From the NCBI RefSeq assembly GCF_910594005.1, contig NC_057841.1, positions 14,741,001-14,805,000 on the forward strand: a stretch of DNA of 64,000 nt. The letters are read 5' to 3'. The DNA comes from Cervus elaphus. Taxonomy: Eukaryota; Chordata; Mammalia; Artiodactyla; Cervidae. The notes under the pieces were generated by a model. It had not been told where the DNA came from and searched no databases. It saw only the letters and a program-made list of their open reading frames with translations. The position numbers were made by a program, and so were the translations under genes. Below, piece by piece: positions 12,598-25,523 of this stretch; the first letter of the stretch is position 1, and every line of letters begins with the position of its first letter.

Positions 12598-13045
12598 TTT
12601 TTTGTTTGTTTGACTTTTTTAAGTATTTTATTGAAGTTAGTTGATTCACAATGTTGTGTTAATTTCTATTGTACAAAAAGTGATTCACATCCATTCCCTT
12701 CTCTGTTCCCTTCTCCAGATCTTCCTGACCCATTCTGTATCGCAAGTGAATTCTTTCCTGTCTGAGCCACCGGGGAAGCCCTCTTTTTCATATTATTTCC
12801 CTTTATGGTTTATCACAGGATATTGGATACAGTTTCCTGTGCTATACCATAGGACTTTGTTGTTCACGCATTCTCTACATGATAGTTCGCATCTGCTAAT
12901 CCCACACCCCCAGTTCATCCTTCCCTCACCATCCTCCCCTGGCAGTCACAGGTTCCCTCTCTCATATCTCTGAGTCTGTTTCTGTTTCATAGATAAGTTC
13001 ACTTGTGTTATATTTTATTTTTTATATTGTTAATTTTTTTATTTG
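12598..13045 (-). mobile_element. Ruminant L1 3' UTR, minus strand, with SINE fragment inside
   Basis: Sequence corresponding to the complement of the L1 3' UTR runs from 'tattttattgaagttagttg' through 'tatcacaggatattggatac' and 'ctgtgctataccataggac' to 'gttcacttgtgttatatttt'. It is interrupted at about 12717-12782 by a remnant of a minus-strand tRNA-Glu SINE head ('gagccaccggggaagccc'). Confidence 0.75.
12717..12782 (-). mobile_element. SINE head fragment nested in L1
   Basis: About 65 bp of minus-strand tRNA-Glu SINE head sits inside the L1 3' UTR, recognised by 'agatcttcctgacc' and 'gagccaccggggaagccc'. It is therefore younger than that L1 copy. Confidence 0.7.
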
Positions 13046-14004
13046 CAACATCTTTACTTATCATTCATTTAATTGCCCTACAAATGAGATCTCAAACACT
13101 AATTTCTATGTTAAAATTGTTTATTAATTCCAAGTGGGCAGAGACATGTATCTGCTTTCTTGTCATTTGCAACTACTTCGAGAGACACATCTACCACTGT
13201 AGATGTGGTTAGTCACTCTTCAATTCACTCTTTTCTAATTCTTGAGAAACACGTATAAAATTCTTGACCTATTCATCACGATGCACCAGCCTTTGGTTTT
13301 TGTTTATAATTAATTAAAAGAAGCCAAATCTGGACACTTCAGGTACACATTGGCACTTGTTATGGACTCTTCTGGTGATAACTTAAAAAAGATATCTATT
13401 TTTCATGTTCATTTGTAATACTGATTTTCTTATTAAATATAACTCACTATCAAACTCTACTTTCTGGATAGCATATAGTTTCTCTGCCAAGAAACTATGT
13501 AACTATCATTGTCATAATTCTGTCCAAAACTTCTTTAAACACTGACTGGTTGTATATATCAAAAATTGCTCAACTAGCTTCAACAATTAGATTTCCAAAT
13601 TTTTTACACAACAAACAATGCATTGCAATAATGCATTGCATTTCTAAATGTCAGTTTATTTCTGTAGGATAGAGTTTTGGACCTGAGTCTAGGAGATTAA
13701 ACAGTCTGAAATTCATAACATTCCTGAAAGATATTTTCTAATTTCAAAATATCATTCCAAGTTATTTTGCTGGTATGAGAAACAAGTAATAACAAGAAGC
13801 TATGGATTGGGAATTTAGAGGTCATAGGAGATTAGTGCATATCTTTGAAAGATTTATGAGGTAGAATTGACCATAGATGAAGCTTGAATATGCATGAGAG
13901 GTAAAGGAGGAAAACATTAAACAGGGAATTTTTATTCAACTGAGAGTTTCTGAGTGGAGGCTGGTTTTATTTGGTGAAAGAAACAACATAATGATGATGT
14001 GGAG
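13046..14004. other. Gene-free DNA
   Basis: AT-rich sequence with no exon, RNA gene or repeat that I can name. Confidence 0.5.
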
Positions 14005-14120
14005 GGCCCGTTCCAGTATTCTTGCCAGAAAAATCTCATGGGCAGAGGAGCCTGGTGCTCTCCACAGGGTCAAAAGGGTCAGACACAACTGAAGTGACTG
14101 AGCACTCATGCACGCAATGA
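14005..14120 (+). mobile_element. BovA unit, SINE fragment
   Basis: Plus-strand sequence 'ccagtattcttgccagaaaa' through 'gtcagacacaactgaagtga', ending 'ctgagca'. The tRNA-derived head is missing. Confidence 0.8.
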
Positions 14121-14894
14121 TATAGAATGAAGAATAAAAGATGATCATTGAGATGCCTCTTGGCAAATAGGCTTGTAGATCAGGAAATAGATATGTATAG
14201 ACTATTCAGGAGATTGCTTTGTGATGCTTCAGTATATAAATATTAATTGAAGCTGTAAAACCAAGAGATAAACATGTACTGAATGGGCAAAAAATTTTTT
14301 AAGAACGGAACTTCAGAATTTAGGGCAAGAAAATGAAATGGAGATTCTATAGGCAAAAGAGAAACACAAATGTGTATGGAGATTTGCAAACTGAAAAAGG
14401 GAGCGATTTTAAAAGCAGTGTGGTTATTGTGAAGACAACAATATGTTATACCACTGTGAAGTTAATTTTACAGTCATAAGTAAATGTATGTTTTAGATTT
14501 CGTTATAATGGAAAATCCCATTTGATCTCGATAGGTTGTTTGCATTGCAGTATTAGGGTGGGGGAAACATAAATTGCATTTTTCTGTAGACTGCATGAGA
14601 GAACCTGAAGACAGTGAATGGACATTTATTCTGCAATGGTTCCCCTCCACTTGCTCTGATATTTACTTTTGGATGGTGTGCCTTTTGAATTAGTGTTCTA
14701 ATTTCCTGATCTTTTGATCCAGTTTTCTATATCTATGCATCATTATTCTAGTACCTAAGAAATTTTCTCATATTTATCATTTAACCACCCCTCACCCCAC
14801 CTTTTAAAGACTAGTCATTAGATTGGACTTCATTAGATGTTTTTTTCTGGTAATAACTAAGGTGATTGATTTAGACATTCCCAAATATCATTAC

Positions 14895-15043
14895 GGGCTT
14901 CCCTGGTGGCTCGGTGGTAAAAAAAAAAAATCCTCCTGCCAGTGTAAGAAATGCAGGTTTGATCTCTGGGTCAGAAAAATCCCCTAGAGAAAGACTTGAC
15001 AACTCACTCCAGTATTTTTGGCTGGAAAATCCTATGGACAGTA
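14895..15043 (+). mobile_element. Bov-tA SINE, 3'-truncated
   Basis: It starts 'gggcttccctggtggctcgg', has an expanded A-run of about 12 in the head, and stops at 'ggaaaatcctatggacag', before the second half of the BovA unit. Confidence 0.85.
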
Positions 15044-15119
15044 AGCTTCTACTCCAAAACCTGACTTTTCACATAATAGAAACTGCATACATTAGCCTTG
15101 GGTGTATAAACCTGATATG

Positions 15120-15192
15120 TGTGCTTAGTCACTCAGTTGTGTCCGACTCTTTGTGACCATTTGGACTGTAGCCCACCAAACTCCTCCGCCAT
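15120..15192 (-). mobile_element. BovA end fragment, minus strand
   Basis: Complement of the BovA 3' end: 'agtcactcagttgtgtccga', then 'ctctttgtgacc' and 'actgtagcccacc'. It may be the displaced, inverted end of the truncated SINE 75 bp upstream. Confidence 0.75.
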
Positions 15193-15424
15193 TAGTATGC
15201 AGTCTGCAGCAAGTATTTCCTATTATTCTGGCCCTGCCTTGGAGGGAGCTCTTTCGTCCACCATTTAAGCAGTATTCATATTAACAGCTAACTCCTTTGA
15301 TTTTTTATATCCGTGGTAATGGGGACTCCTACACAGTCTAAGGATGGATTAATTAGAGGGTTCTGAAGAAATCTGGGATTATGAATGTCTAAATTAATGG
15401 CTTGTTTTATGGCTTAATACTAAC

Positions 15425-15560
15425 TACCTTTGTTGTGCATTTGGCATGTTCCAGGTGCAGTCCCAATTCATTTTACCTGACTTATCACAACATACACAAA
15501 AGTCAGGTATGTTATCTCATTTTGCAGTTGGAGAAACTCAGTCTGAGACTGTTTAAGTAC
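15425..15560 (-). repeat. MIR-like ancient SINE
   Basis: The complement of the MIR tail and core is visible in order: 'tgttccaggtgcag', 'cttatcacaaca', 'ttatctcattttgcag', 'ttggagaaactcag'. Diverged, with approximate edges. Confidence 0.55.
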
Positions 15561-15574
15561 ATTAGTTAGTGCAT

Positions 15575-15758
15575 GCAGGCTGACTCTTTGTGACCTCAGG
15601 GACTGCAGCCCACCAGGCTCCTCTGTCCATGGGATTCTCTAGGTTAGAATACTGGAGTGGGTTGCCATTTCCTTCTCCAGGGGATCTTCCCAACCCAGGG
15701 ATCCAACCAGTGTCTCTTACATCTCCTGCATTTACCACTAGAGACAGTTGGGAAGCCA
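15575..15758 (-). mobile_element. Bov-tA SINE, minus strand
   Basis: Complement of the BovA unit ('gactctttgtgacctcaggg') through to the tRNA-like head ending near 'gagacagttgggaagcc'. It lies 15 bp after a MIR-like remnant. Confidence 0.88.
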
Positions 15759-18700
15759 TACCTCAGTTAGTACCATGCAACTATTGTCTATAGATGTACA
15801 AGTCTTTACATTTTATTCAGATTCTTCTTAATAGCATTAATTTAATGTTACTAAATGAGAATTTAAACAAGTAATATAATTAAGAAAAAGAGCCGGTTGA
15901 AAATTCCGCAGTTCATTTGATTTAATTCTTTACTTCATGCCATACCTTTGTCTACTATCACAGATTTGCAGTCATTATTATCCTTAATAACCATCCATTC
16001 TAGATATAATATGGCAACCAGAAAGTTACCGCTACATGATCAGAGCCACACAGTAAAAGTCAGGCTGAGAACTAGAGCAAATTGTTCTCTTGAAGAGAGA
16101 GGAAGCAGGATAAGGTGGGAAATGTCTGCTTGGAACATCCACCTGACCACGTAGTGCACCTCTATCCTAAGAACAGCCTCCAGACAGGTGCTTAGATAAC
16201 ACAGGGCATGCACAAGACCATCAACCGAGCTGTGGGAAAATATAAGAATTTCTGTTTTTGTTGTTTTATCTCGTTCTTTTGCATCTCATTTTCCGTTTGT
16301 TTTGTGAAATACCTGTAGGGTCATAAAAGTTGTAGAAGTAAATGATTAGTATACACATACATAGCAAACGTTGGAGGCCCCCTGAAGCTTTTTTTTTTTT
16401 TTTCTGATTAGAGTATATAAAATATGAAAGTTGGGAAACCACTGCTCTAAAAATAAACCCTGGCCAATATCCGCACACATATTTGTTTTCCAAAATGCCA
16501 TCCATATTCCAAAATCCTTCAAGCACATTGGTTAAAGGTACCCACTCAGAAGGAAGCAAGCTCCCTGAGTTTAACTCCAACCCCACCGAGTATTACATGG
16601 CTAAGCAAAGCTAGTTAACCTACATGTGCACATTTTCTGCATTCATAAAATAGCAACATAGATAGAACGCGTACATAGAAATGTAAGACAAATCATTTAA
16701 AAATGGCGTACTGTTTGTTGTTATAATCATGGAGTAAGCATTCAATATTAGTTAGATAAGATGATGATAATAACGATGAAGGTGGTGATGGTGCTGGGAG
16801 TGTCCTCAGTGTTGTATTTGCCTTAGAATCAGCTTTAGAGACTTAAAAATACCTGACTGAATCAGAAACTGTGGAGTGGAAAAGCCACATTTTATCCCAA
16901 TTTTCATTTCAAACTAATGTAGAATAAGTGTGTAAATCATTTCCCACAGCTAGAGGGAGTGGACCAACCATGTTACTGTTTACACATGAAAAGATTAGGG
17001 CATTCTCTTCATGCATAGTAAAAAATTGTAAACTAAAGAAAATGTAATCAGGTCCAACATAAAATAATAATAGAATTGTCACATATGTTCACAGTTTAGT
17101 ATAAAAACCATTACTACCATTGTCAAAAAAGTATTTTTGCTTAAATGCTTTTAATATTTCACCCAGTTCATCTGAATCCAATACTATATGGTTCTGTGAT
17201 ACTATTTTATGAATTTTAAAATTGTGCTTTGATCCTACACACACAGATACACATGTACACATAACACAAGCAAAATAGCAGAGTGTATGACTTTAAACTT
17301 TCTTTTCATTCACTAAGATTTGGGCCTTTAAAAAATCCATGTTTATATTATGCCTTTTTCAATAACAAAATCATATTTTCCACACCATTTGGCAGTGGTG
17401 CTTACTAAGTATTGCTTTTGATGGTAGAATAAATTTATAGATATTATAGTTATAAAGAAGCTGTACTGAAAAAATTGATCATTGAAGAAAGGAGCATTTG
17501 GTTGATATATTTGACTAGGCTTTATGTAGCTACTAATACAACATCAGCAAAAATAGTCAGAGTACAGCTGTGCCTTTATTTACTATAGTAAGAAGTGGCC
17601 TAAAAGATTTCCAATAAGTGAAGAACAAAATAATATATTTACAATGGAAATTGAGGATTAAATAATAAATGTTGCAATACATTCTTAAGAGACTAGAATA
17701 TATTGTTGGTAAGAAGAAAAATATTTTTTACTTTATCTTATCTTTGTAGAGATAAATAAGTTCAAATTGACAGGTAGCATTTATGTAATGAATATAATTA
17801 ACCAATAATGTGCATCGTCATGCAAAACAATGTTTTAGGTGAAAAAGTGCCTCACTTTGCATGATTCTATGATTGTGGAATTCTCAACTCTTTAATTTAT
17901 AGGTACAAAGCTTTTCATTAAATGTTGATGGTAAATAAATAAAGAGAAAACAACTCATATATACACATATCAATACAGACGAGTCTAACTCATTGATTAA
18001 ATATTCAATTTGAGAAGGCTTTCCATGATATCTCATTCAAGCAGATTTTTAAATGCTGAATATATATATGTTCTATATATCTATAGGGTAGGTAGTTTTT
18101 TATCTATAGAAATAAATATCTTTATCTATAAATCTCTTTACATTCAAGATAATAGTTATCTTTTTAGTGCATTTCGAAGATTCATAATATTTCACTATGT
18201 AAATATTAACGTTAAAATATAAAAAGCTAATACTTGAAAAGTTTTATAACACTTATTTTGCTCAAGTAAAAAATACTTGTCAAAGTAGACTGATAAGTAA
18301 TTGCTGAATTCTGGATGGATTTCCAGTTGTTTTTAATATGTTTATATGTGTATATGTATAGATATGTAGTATAACTATCTTTACACATTTTAATTACATA
18401 GGAATATAATATGTATTATAAACAATATATTATATACATATTTGCCTTAATGTGTGTGAGTGTTTGTGTATGTTTTGTGTGTGTGTAACAAATCATTCAT
18501 ATTGCCTATTTGAGTCTTAGGATTTGATGTACAATGCATAATTGAGAATAGTTCATGTATATTTGCGCTTTCTTTTTGAAAATTTTAGACCTGCCACTAT
18601 TTTCTTAATGTATGAATGTAGATTTATCTTTAGTTATATATTTCTTTTTGTATATGCTGCTCTCAAATTCCTTTCATCTTTATAATCATACATAAAGTGG

Positions 18701-20800
18701 ATAGTAAAATATTTAATTATTTACAGTAACATTTTATGTCTACTTTTCTTGTTTCCAACTATTAAATGCCATTGTTTTAAATTATAATTAATATCATTGA
18801 TAATATCATTGACTATAAACAGCTAATAAAGAAATATTTTCTGCTTGCCACCTCAAATCATAGGAATGGTACCAGAGGGAACATCAGTCTATATATTTAT
18901 CTATATTCAAATATAGCTCTAAACAAAAAAAAAATACCTTAATTAAATTATCTCAGAAAGTAAAGATATACATTATACACCCCGGGGCAGGGGTGGGGGA
19001 AATCTAAAATCTATTATTTTACAGAAAGTTCATTATCCTAGCTAACCTTAATTTTAAAAGTCATTCATTATGACTTTGATGAAATGAAGTTTCCTTTCAA
19101 GTGTTTATTTTTAATGGAATACCTGAAGCTGATTTTAGTATTTCATAGATTGCAGCCATGCATGTAAAATATCCTGGTATTAAATGCTTAAGAAATGTAC
19201 CCAAATCAGAACACACCAGATAGATGAGGGAATCCCAAAGAAAAATATACTCAGTATAAAATATTTTAAGCATATGCTTTAAAAATACTGAAGAAATGGC
19301 AGAGGAATTAATTCAGGACTTAATATTGTGGAGAAAATATCCCAGAAAAATGAGGACTGAACTTAACTAGAGAAACGAAGATTTGATATAATGCACAAGA
19401 AGTTAACTGAATTATACAGGCTATGGAGATTTGTGGCCCATTTGACTACGCTTAATATCTGAACTTGAAAATTACTTAACTTGGGCAGCTATTTGAAATA
19501 ATGTTTTTGAAATTACTATGCAAATACACTTGTCCCTGGGCACATCATATTTCTCCCCATCTCTGACCCTATTCAACTTCTTGTATCCTTTCAGGTTAGG
19601 CATTTTTATCTCTTCTGTTACTCTGACAAGTCTTTATTCCAGCTATTATCTATAGCTGGCCTCTGTGACCTGCTTTCCCTCATTAGTTTCTATAAGCTCA
19701 CTTTCATCTTTCTTCTTTTTTAAAATGGGAGTTAATAATTAGTATCTCATTGAATTAAAGGAATATTAACTGGAAAATACAGGGAGTACCTCCTATGGTG
19801 TTAAGAATCTAGTTGGTGATTTTATTGGCGTGCTAAGCTATGTAACCAAGTTCTCAGCAATCTTCTACCACAAATGCTTGAGTCAGTGGGGGGTGCAGTC
19901 ACTCATTGTCTCAAGCTTGATTGAAACTCCATCCTCTCATAACTACAGCATCTGGTTGCCTAAGAAAGGAAAGATAAACACAAAAGAACTATTCCAACGT
20001 CTTATATTGCTTCTGTTCTGAAATAATAGATGTGTGGTTTTTATTTCTATTTCATTAACAAAATAAAATGCATAACCCTCCCCAATTGTGGTAGGGTTAT
20101 TGCTAAACCATGATAATGTCTACCACAGCAATCAAAAGATTTTAGTTCCTTTTTTACTCTCTTATTTCAGATGCCAGTCACAGCCTTTTCTGCTCACTAA
20201 TTGTTTAGATGTTAGAGATGGTTAAGGAAATCCTACAGAACTAAAGTTAGGCTTTTCTTAGAAATAAGATGAAAGGGAAGATATCTTGTTAACAATTACA
20301 ATGGTCTCTGAGACTGGAATCACCTAGTGTCACTTGGAAGCTTTGCCTATAATTTTTGCAAATATCTCAACCTCAGCATTTCCAAACCTACTTAATCTCT
20401 TTTGAATTCCAGTTAGCCATCAAATTTTGTTAATCCTGTTTCCATATTATTCATCATAGTACTCATTCATATTATCTGTTTCTGTGAACCGTGATTGACT
20501 TGAATATTGGAATGCTCTGGAGCCTTCAATTGGGCAACAAACTGTCATGGTGGTTGGGAGAAACAGAACAACCATTTCAAAGTCCTGGAATTACAGATGC
20601 CTTTCAGCACTCCTAGAAAATTAAAATTATTTCTTGAAAACTGACCTCATATTAACTAATGGTTAAACAAATATAAATGAAATATGAAGGAAGACATTGA
20701 GCTGGGAAATGGTACAATAGGTAATAATAGTCCCCAAGATATTTCAACTGAAACAGTTCAAGAACTTAATACTTTTGTATTATTAATATCCTTGCTTCTG
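15759..20800. other. Gene-free AT-rich DNA
   Basis: No exon-like sequence was found. Visible low-complexity features are a T-run at about 16389-16402 and a TG-rich stretch at about 18449-18487. Short fragments around 17570-17720 may be very old L1, but I cannot support that firmly. Confidence 0.45.
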
Positions 20801-20815
20801 CATTTAAGTAAGTAG

Positions 20816-21024
20816 TAGTTGTGGTTTAGTTGCTCGGTCATATCTGACTCTTGAGACCCCATGGACTGAAACCCTCCAGAGTCCTCTGTCCATAGGATTT
20901 CCCTGGCAAGAATACTGGAATGGGTTGTCATTTCCTTCTCCAGGGGACCTTTAGACTCAGGGATTGAACCTCAGACTCCTGCATTGCAGGCAGATTCTTT
21001 ACTGACTGAGCCACCAGTGAAGCC
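20816..21024 (-). mobile_element. Bov-tA SINE with 15-bp target duplication
   Basis: A full minus-strand Bov-tA. The 15-bp word 'catttaagtaagtag' is present unbroken on both sides (20801-20815 and 21025-21039), a clear target site duplication from retroposition. Confidence 0.93.
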
Positions 21025-21039
21025 CATTTAAGTAAGTAG

Positions 21040-21250
21040 AAAGTGAAAGTGAAGTCGCTCAGTCTTGTCCAACTCTTTGGGACCACATGGACTGTAGCCC
21101 ACCAAGCTCCTCTGTCCATGGGATTTTCCAGGCAACAGTACTAGAGTGGGTTGCCATTTCCTTCTCCAGGAGATCTTCCCGACCCAGGGATCGAACCTGG
21201 GTCTCCCACATTGCAAGCAGACACTTTACCATCTGAGCCACCAGGAATCT
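21040..21250 (-). mobile_element. Second Bov-tA SINE, same orientation
   Basis: It starts directly after the target duplication of the previous SINE and has the full structure from the BovA end ('agtcgctcagtcttgtccaa') to the tRNA-like head ('gagccaccagga'). The two SINEs are separate insertions sharing a border. Confidence 0.92.
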
Positions 21251-22384
21251 ATCTTTTAAATAGATTCATGCAAATACAAAGTATCTTTTGAAATGTATAT
21301 TGAGGCAGTTCCACAATCTTGGAAAAAATGAACTTCATGGCACAGTCTGTAACCTTCCCCCAACTATCCTATAAGGAATGATAAAGGTGCTTATGGAAAA
21401 AGTGGGGTTGTTAAGAGGCATTCCTTGTTTTTCTTTTATAAAAAAAATCTGTCAAATTGAAAGAGAAAAAGGAAAAGAATCTCAAACTACTTCCCTTGTG
21501 GTAATAATACCGCTCACAGCCCCCAGAGCCTCATTTTCCAGCCCTAAGGTTTTATAGAATTTACTTGCTTCACACATTTAGATTCTAATATGAAACATTA
21601 GACATGCTTCTGTAAATTAATAAAGAGAAATATGTTATCTTATTTTTAAGTAGCATTTTAGAAACTAGGACTTTAAGAGTTTATTTCTTTAAGCTTTGAA
21701 ACTTCCTGACCATTGCAAAGTGTGTCTTTTGATATATTCTTTTGGCCAAGCCTACCCAACTATTTTCTGAAGACAGAGACATTGTATTAATTGCCATCTG
21801 CTTGTCTCTATGAGGAGCTAGCTAAGTTGAGCTTAGTTTCAGCTTTACACAAGCCTTTCAGAATACATTATATTTTATAAGTTTTCACAGATGGAATAAT
21901 TATCTTTATATAACCAGGAAGAGGTCATAGAAAAGACAATTTCTAATTAGATTCAGTAACAAACTGTATAAGTGCATAGATTATAATATTTTTCATCCCT
22001 TAAGTCATAATTAGTCTTCTTTGAAATGTAATTGTTCTGAGTCACAGTGGGATCATTTTCAGCCCATATATGCCCATCCAATATCACACATTGCTTCAAG
22101 CATGACAATGTTTATCTGTCATAGTCACTTAGCATACTTGGAAAAAAAATAATGACATTCAAATCCTTTGAAAATACTTGTAGAACACATGTATTAGGGA
22201 CAATGTCTCCTACACCACGTTTGCAATAGTCATTTATAAAGTTTTTATATGTGCAAGAAGTTTGCAGAAATAATAGCAGTTGACTACTTTACTTCAAGGT
22301 TTAAAGATAAAGAAATCACTAGGTATTTACTACCTAGGCATAGGTTGCCATTCTTATAGAATTAGTTTAAAATACTCACACAAC
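21251..22384. other. Gene-free DNA
   Basis: AT-rich sequence with no recognisable exon or repeat. Confidence 0.45.
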
Positions 22385-22500
22385 ACATAGTATGCATCAG
22401 ACAGTGTTCTGTGTACATTGAACCATTTAATCAAGATAACAACCCCAAGTGATATGCCTTATTTTATTGTCATTTTTCATATGACAAAACTGAGGCAAGC
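22385..22500 (-). repeat. MIR-like ancient SINE
   Basis: Complement-of-MIR blocks in order: 'tgcatcagacagtgttctg', 'aaccatttaatcaagataac', 'catatgacaaaactgaggca'. Confidence 0.55.
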
Positions 22501-22504
22501 GGGT

Positions 22505-22592
22505 AGTGTTAGTCGCTGAGTCGTGTGCGACTCTTTGTGATCCCACGGGCTGTAATCTCCAGGTTCCTCTGCTCATGGGATTCCCAGGCAGG
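22505..22592 (-). mobile_element. BovA fragment, minus strand
   Basis: Complement of the BovA end: 'agtcgctgagtcgtgtgcga', then 'ctctttgtgatccca' up to 'gattcccaggcaggaat'. It is cut off abruptly where an unrelated CpG-bearing sequence starts. Confidence 0.85.
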
Positions 22593-22790
22593 AATGGCGG
22601 AGCTCGTATTGCCCATCACACAGCCGTGTGTGGTGGGGCTGGTCTTGTCATAGCCATGCTTGCTCGACAGGTGGCGCCCTTAACCCCATCAAGCGGACTT
22701 AGAACATTGCATTTCCACATACTTGGGAGAGTCACCTCACTCTGGAAGCAGTCAACTCTTGATCTTCATTATAGTGCTACATAACCTTAC
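22593..22790. other. Unrecognised CpG-bearing block
   Basis: About 190 bp of clearly more G/C-rich sequence than its flanks, with several CpGs, starting 'atggcggagctcgtattgcc'. The frame from that ATG is broken by in-frame stops, the first at about 22651. It could be a decayed retrocopy of a cellular mRNA or an unfamiliar repeat. I do not recognise it. Confidence 0.3.
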
Positions 22791-23122
22791 TTTATCTAAA
22801 ATAGCTTCATAATTCATTATAAAACTATGCATATATCTTTATTAGCTAAATAAATATTAATACTAAAAAATAGAAACACATATTCTTTTACTCCATTTAT
22901 AAATCCTCAATTCAGAGATGATTTCTATTTGCATTTGAGGGCGTAGTCTTCCAGGCTTTCTTCTCTGAATTTGTCTACATTTATGGTCAAATTAATGGAA
23001 TCATTTTGTACCTAATTTCTTTTTTCACCTAGCAAAGTGTTGCAGCATATTTCCATTTCATTAAGTGCCTTTACAGTATAACATTTACTGGCTGAATAAC
23101 ATGAATGATGTTATCATGAATT

Positions 23123-23336
23123 GTGGGCTTCCCTGGTAGCTCAGTTGGTAAAGAATCTGCCTGCCATGCAGGAGACCCGGTTTCGATCCCTGGGTTGGGA
23201 AGATCCCCTGTAGAAGGGAATGGCAACCCACTGTAGTATTCTTACCTGGAGAATCCCATGGACAGAGGAGTCTGGCAGGCTACTGTCCATGGGGTCACAA
23301 GAGTCAGACACAACTTAGAGACTAAACCACCACCAA
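23123..23336 (+). mobile_element. Bov-tA SINE with target duplication
   Basis: A full plus-strand element from 'gggcttccctggtagctcag' to 'cacaacttagagactaaacc' plus a CCA-rich tail. It is flanked by 'catgaatt' at 23115-23122 and 23337-23344. Confidence 0.93.
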
Positions 23337-23469
23337 CATGAATTTTGAAATTTGTTTTCTATTCACTTGTTTCTTTGTCATCTGTGAGAGCAATTTTTTA
23401 AATCTTCTCCAAATGATTAGATACAAGGTATTCAGGGATTTTTCCAGTGTTTCCAGTGTTTTAAAATTA

Positions 23470-23612
23470 TACAAGGAGTTGGGAGGGGGGATCGGGATGG
23501 GGAATACATGTAAATCCATGGCTGATTCATGTCAATGTATGACAAAAACCACTACAATATTGTAAAGTAATTAGCCTCCAACTAATAAAAATAAACGGAA
23601 AAAAAAATACAA
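23470..23612 (+). mobile_element. Ruminant L1 3' end
   Basis: The last part of a plus-strand L1 3' UTR: 'gatggggaatacatgtaaat', 'ccatggctgattcatgtcaa', 'aaaaccactacaatattgta', then an A-rich tail. It is strongly 5'-truncated. Confidence 0.85.
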
Positions 23613-24187
23613 GGAGAGAAAAATATGGAGAAATATATATGAGTTTATCTCCTAAAATACTGTTTTAGAATATTTTTTTAGATATTAGAAATACAACACT
23701 TTTATTCATCCGTATTACATGTTTTCACGAGAATGTTATATGAAAAAAAGATTTCAAAAAATAAAGTGCTTTGACAGCAGTCACACAGGAAAATACATAT
23801 GAGAAATAGCCTGTGGACCTGCAATGGCTAAATTAAAATTAGATTATAAAACTGGTAAAGACATAGTTAAGTTTTGTACATATTGATTGCATTGGCAACA
23901 TGTAGTGAGGAATATATTCCAAAAGGAGTTCAGGTGAACCTTCAGTAGAGAGTTATATAAAGATTTAGCCTTGAAGTTGTAAGAATGAATCCCATTTTGG
24001 TAGCTTGTGGAAGGGAAATAAAAGGTGGGATACCAGATTTTTTTTTTTTTTAATGAGATTTTGCCAGTGTGCATTTCATCAACTGAACTCTGTATCTTCC
24101 CACTGTGGAATATTTTGCAAGGGCATTTTCAATCTTATCAATGCACAGCCTTCCAAAACGGGGCTCATTAATCCACAGCCCTCCCTG
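23613..24187. other. Gene-free DNA
   Basis: No recognisable exon or repeat apart from a T-run at about 24039-24051. Confidence 0.45.
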
Positions 24188-24236
24188 AAAGTGAGTGAAA
24201 GTCACTCAGCAGTGACTCTTTGTGACCCCATGGACT
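24188..24236 (-). mobile_element. Short BovA fragment
   Basis: About 50 bp of complement-of-BovA sequence ('agtcactcagcagtgactct', 'gaccccatggactg'). Confidence 0.7.
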
Positions 24237-25294
24237 GCCCTCTCTGCTGCTCCAAAACAGAGTTCACAACAGCCAGCCCAGGAATGAACTGACTCCACAT
24301 TTTAGGACACCGCACAAGTAATGTTGGAGAAGGCTATAATGTCAAAGAGGGCTTAGGAGATTTCAGCCACTACACTGCTTCATCTGTAGCATACACTGTC
24401 AATCCACAGTAAATAAGTAAAATCTAAGTCTAATGAGAATTCATAAACAGAACAAAGAAAAAGGTCTTTTACATTCTAAATCTCTGAAGAAAGAATTAAC
24501 ACATGGTTGATTATAATTTTTGGTTCAAAAATTGCCTTCCTTCTCACTCATATCTGCAAGCTATATCCACTCATTTCTTATTATATTCCTATTAGCAGTT
24601 CTGAGAAAGCCATTTAAAAGCCTTTATTTATAATGTCACTCCAAGAGACTGCCAAGTTTCCCTTGATTTTTAAGAGATCACAAATAGGATTAAGTTTCTA
24701 TATTTATCTGATCCACACTTCCCCAGCTTCAACTTTTATCTTCCCCCACATAGCCACCAAATCCATCATTCTGACTTATTCTTTCCTTTTCTTTGTGACC
24801 TCAAGAATCTTTAGAGTAAGAGGGAAAACGATGGTCTAAAAGGAGATAATAGAAAACATTTTATTATGTCTAGTTTCAAGACTGGTGCAAATGTTAAAAT
24901 GCAATTTAAAGATCTTTATTCAACTTTAATACGTGAACTACCCATGACAGATGTCATACACAATGTTAGATATCTATGCATTTCCTTTCTTCTATTCAGT
25001 AAAACACAAAGTATATTGTACCCTCTATGTCCTTAAAATTATATCTCCAATCCTACCTGTATTTGGTATTATGTAGATCACTTAAAATTTCTCAATAGAC
25101 ATCCCTTCATATGTGAGTATAATATATTATATGAAATATACTCTTCTATATTAAAATCATGTGATTCTACTTGGATATATTATATTGATGCTTATAATAA
25201 TAATGTTATTCAAATGTTAATAACTTTATTATGTAATATTGTGTTAATATCAATGCAACCTTATTTTTATATATTATGTATTTTGAAAAATAGT
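24237..25294. other. Gene-free AT-rich DNA
   Basis: No exon-like sequence or named repeat. Confidence 0.45.
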
Positions 25295-25303
25295 ATACCA
25301 TAC

Positions 25304-25523
25304 ACCAGGGGGCTTCCCTGGTGGCTCAGAGGTTAAAGCGTCTGCCTGCAATGCGGGAGACCCGGGTTCGATCCCGGAGTTGGGAAGATCCCCTGAAGAA
25401 GGAAATGGCAACCCACTCCAGTATTCTTGCCTGGAAAATCCCATGGACAGAGGAGCCTGGTAGGCTACAGTCCACAGGGTCGCAAAGAGTCGGACACGAA
25501 TGAGCAGCTTCACTTCACTTCAC
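25304..25523 (+). mobile_element. Young Bov-tA SINE with target duplication
   Basis: A near-complete plus-strand element that keeps several CpGs in head and body ('cccgggttcgatcccgga', 'agtcggacacgaa'), which suggests a recent insertion. It is flanked by 'ataccatac' at 25295-25303 and 25524-25532. The tail has CTTCA repeats. Confidence 0.94.

Noticed and set aside
25304..25380. tRNA-like sequence with intact B-box ('ggttcgatccc')
   Set aside because: It is the tRNA-Glu-derived head of a Bov-tA SINE. It cannot fold as a full tRNA and continues into BovA sequence.
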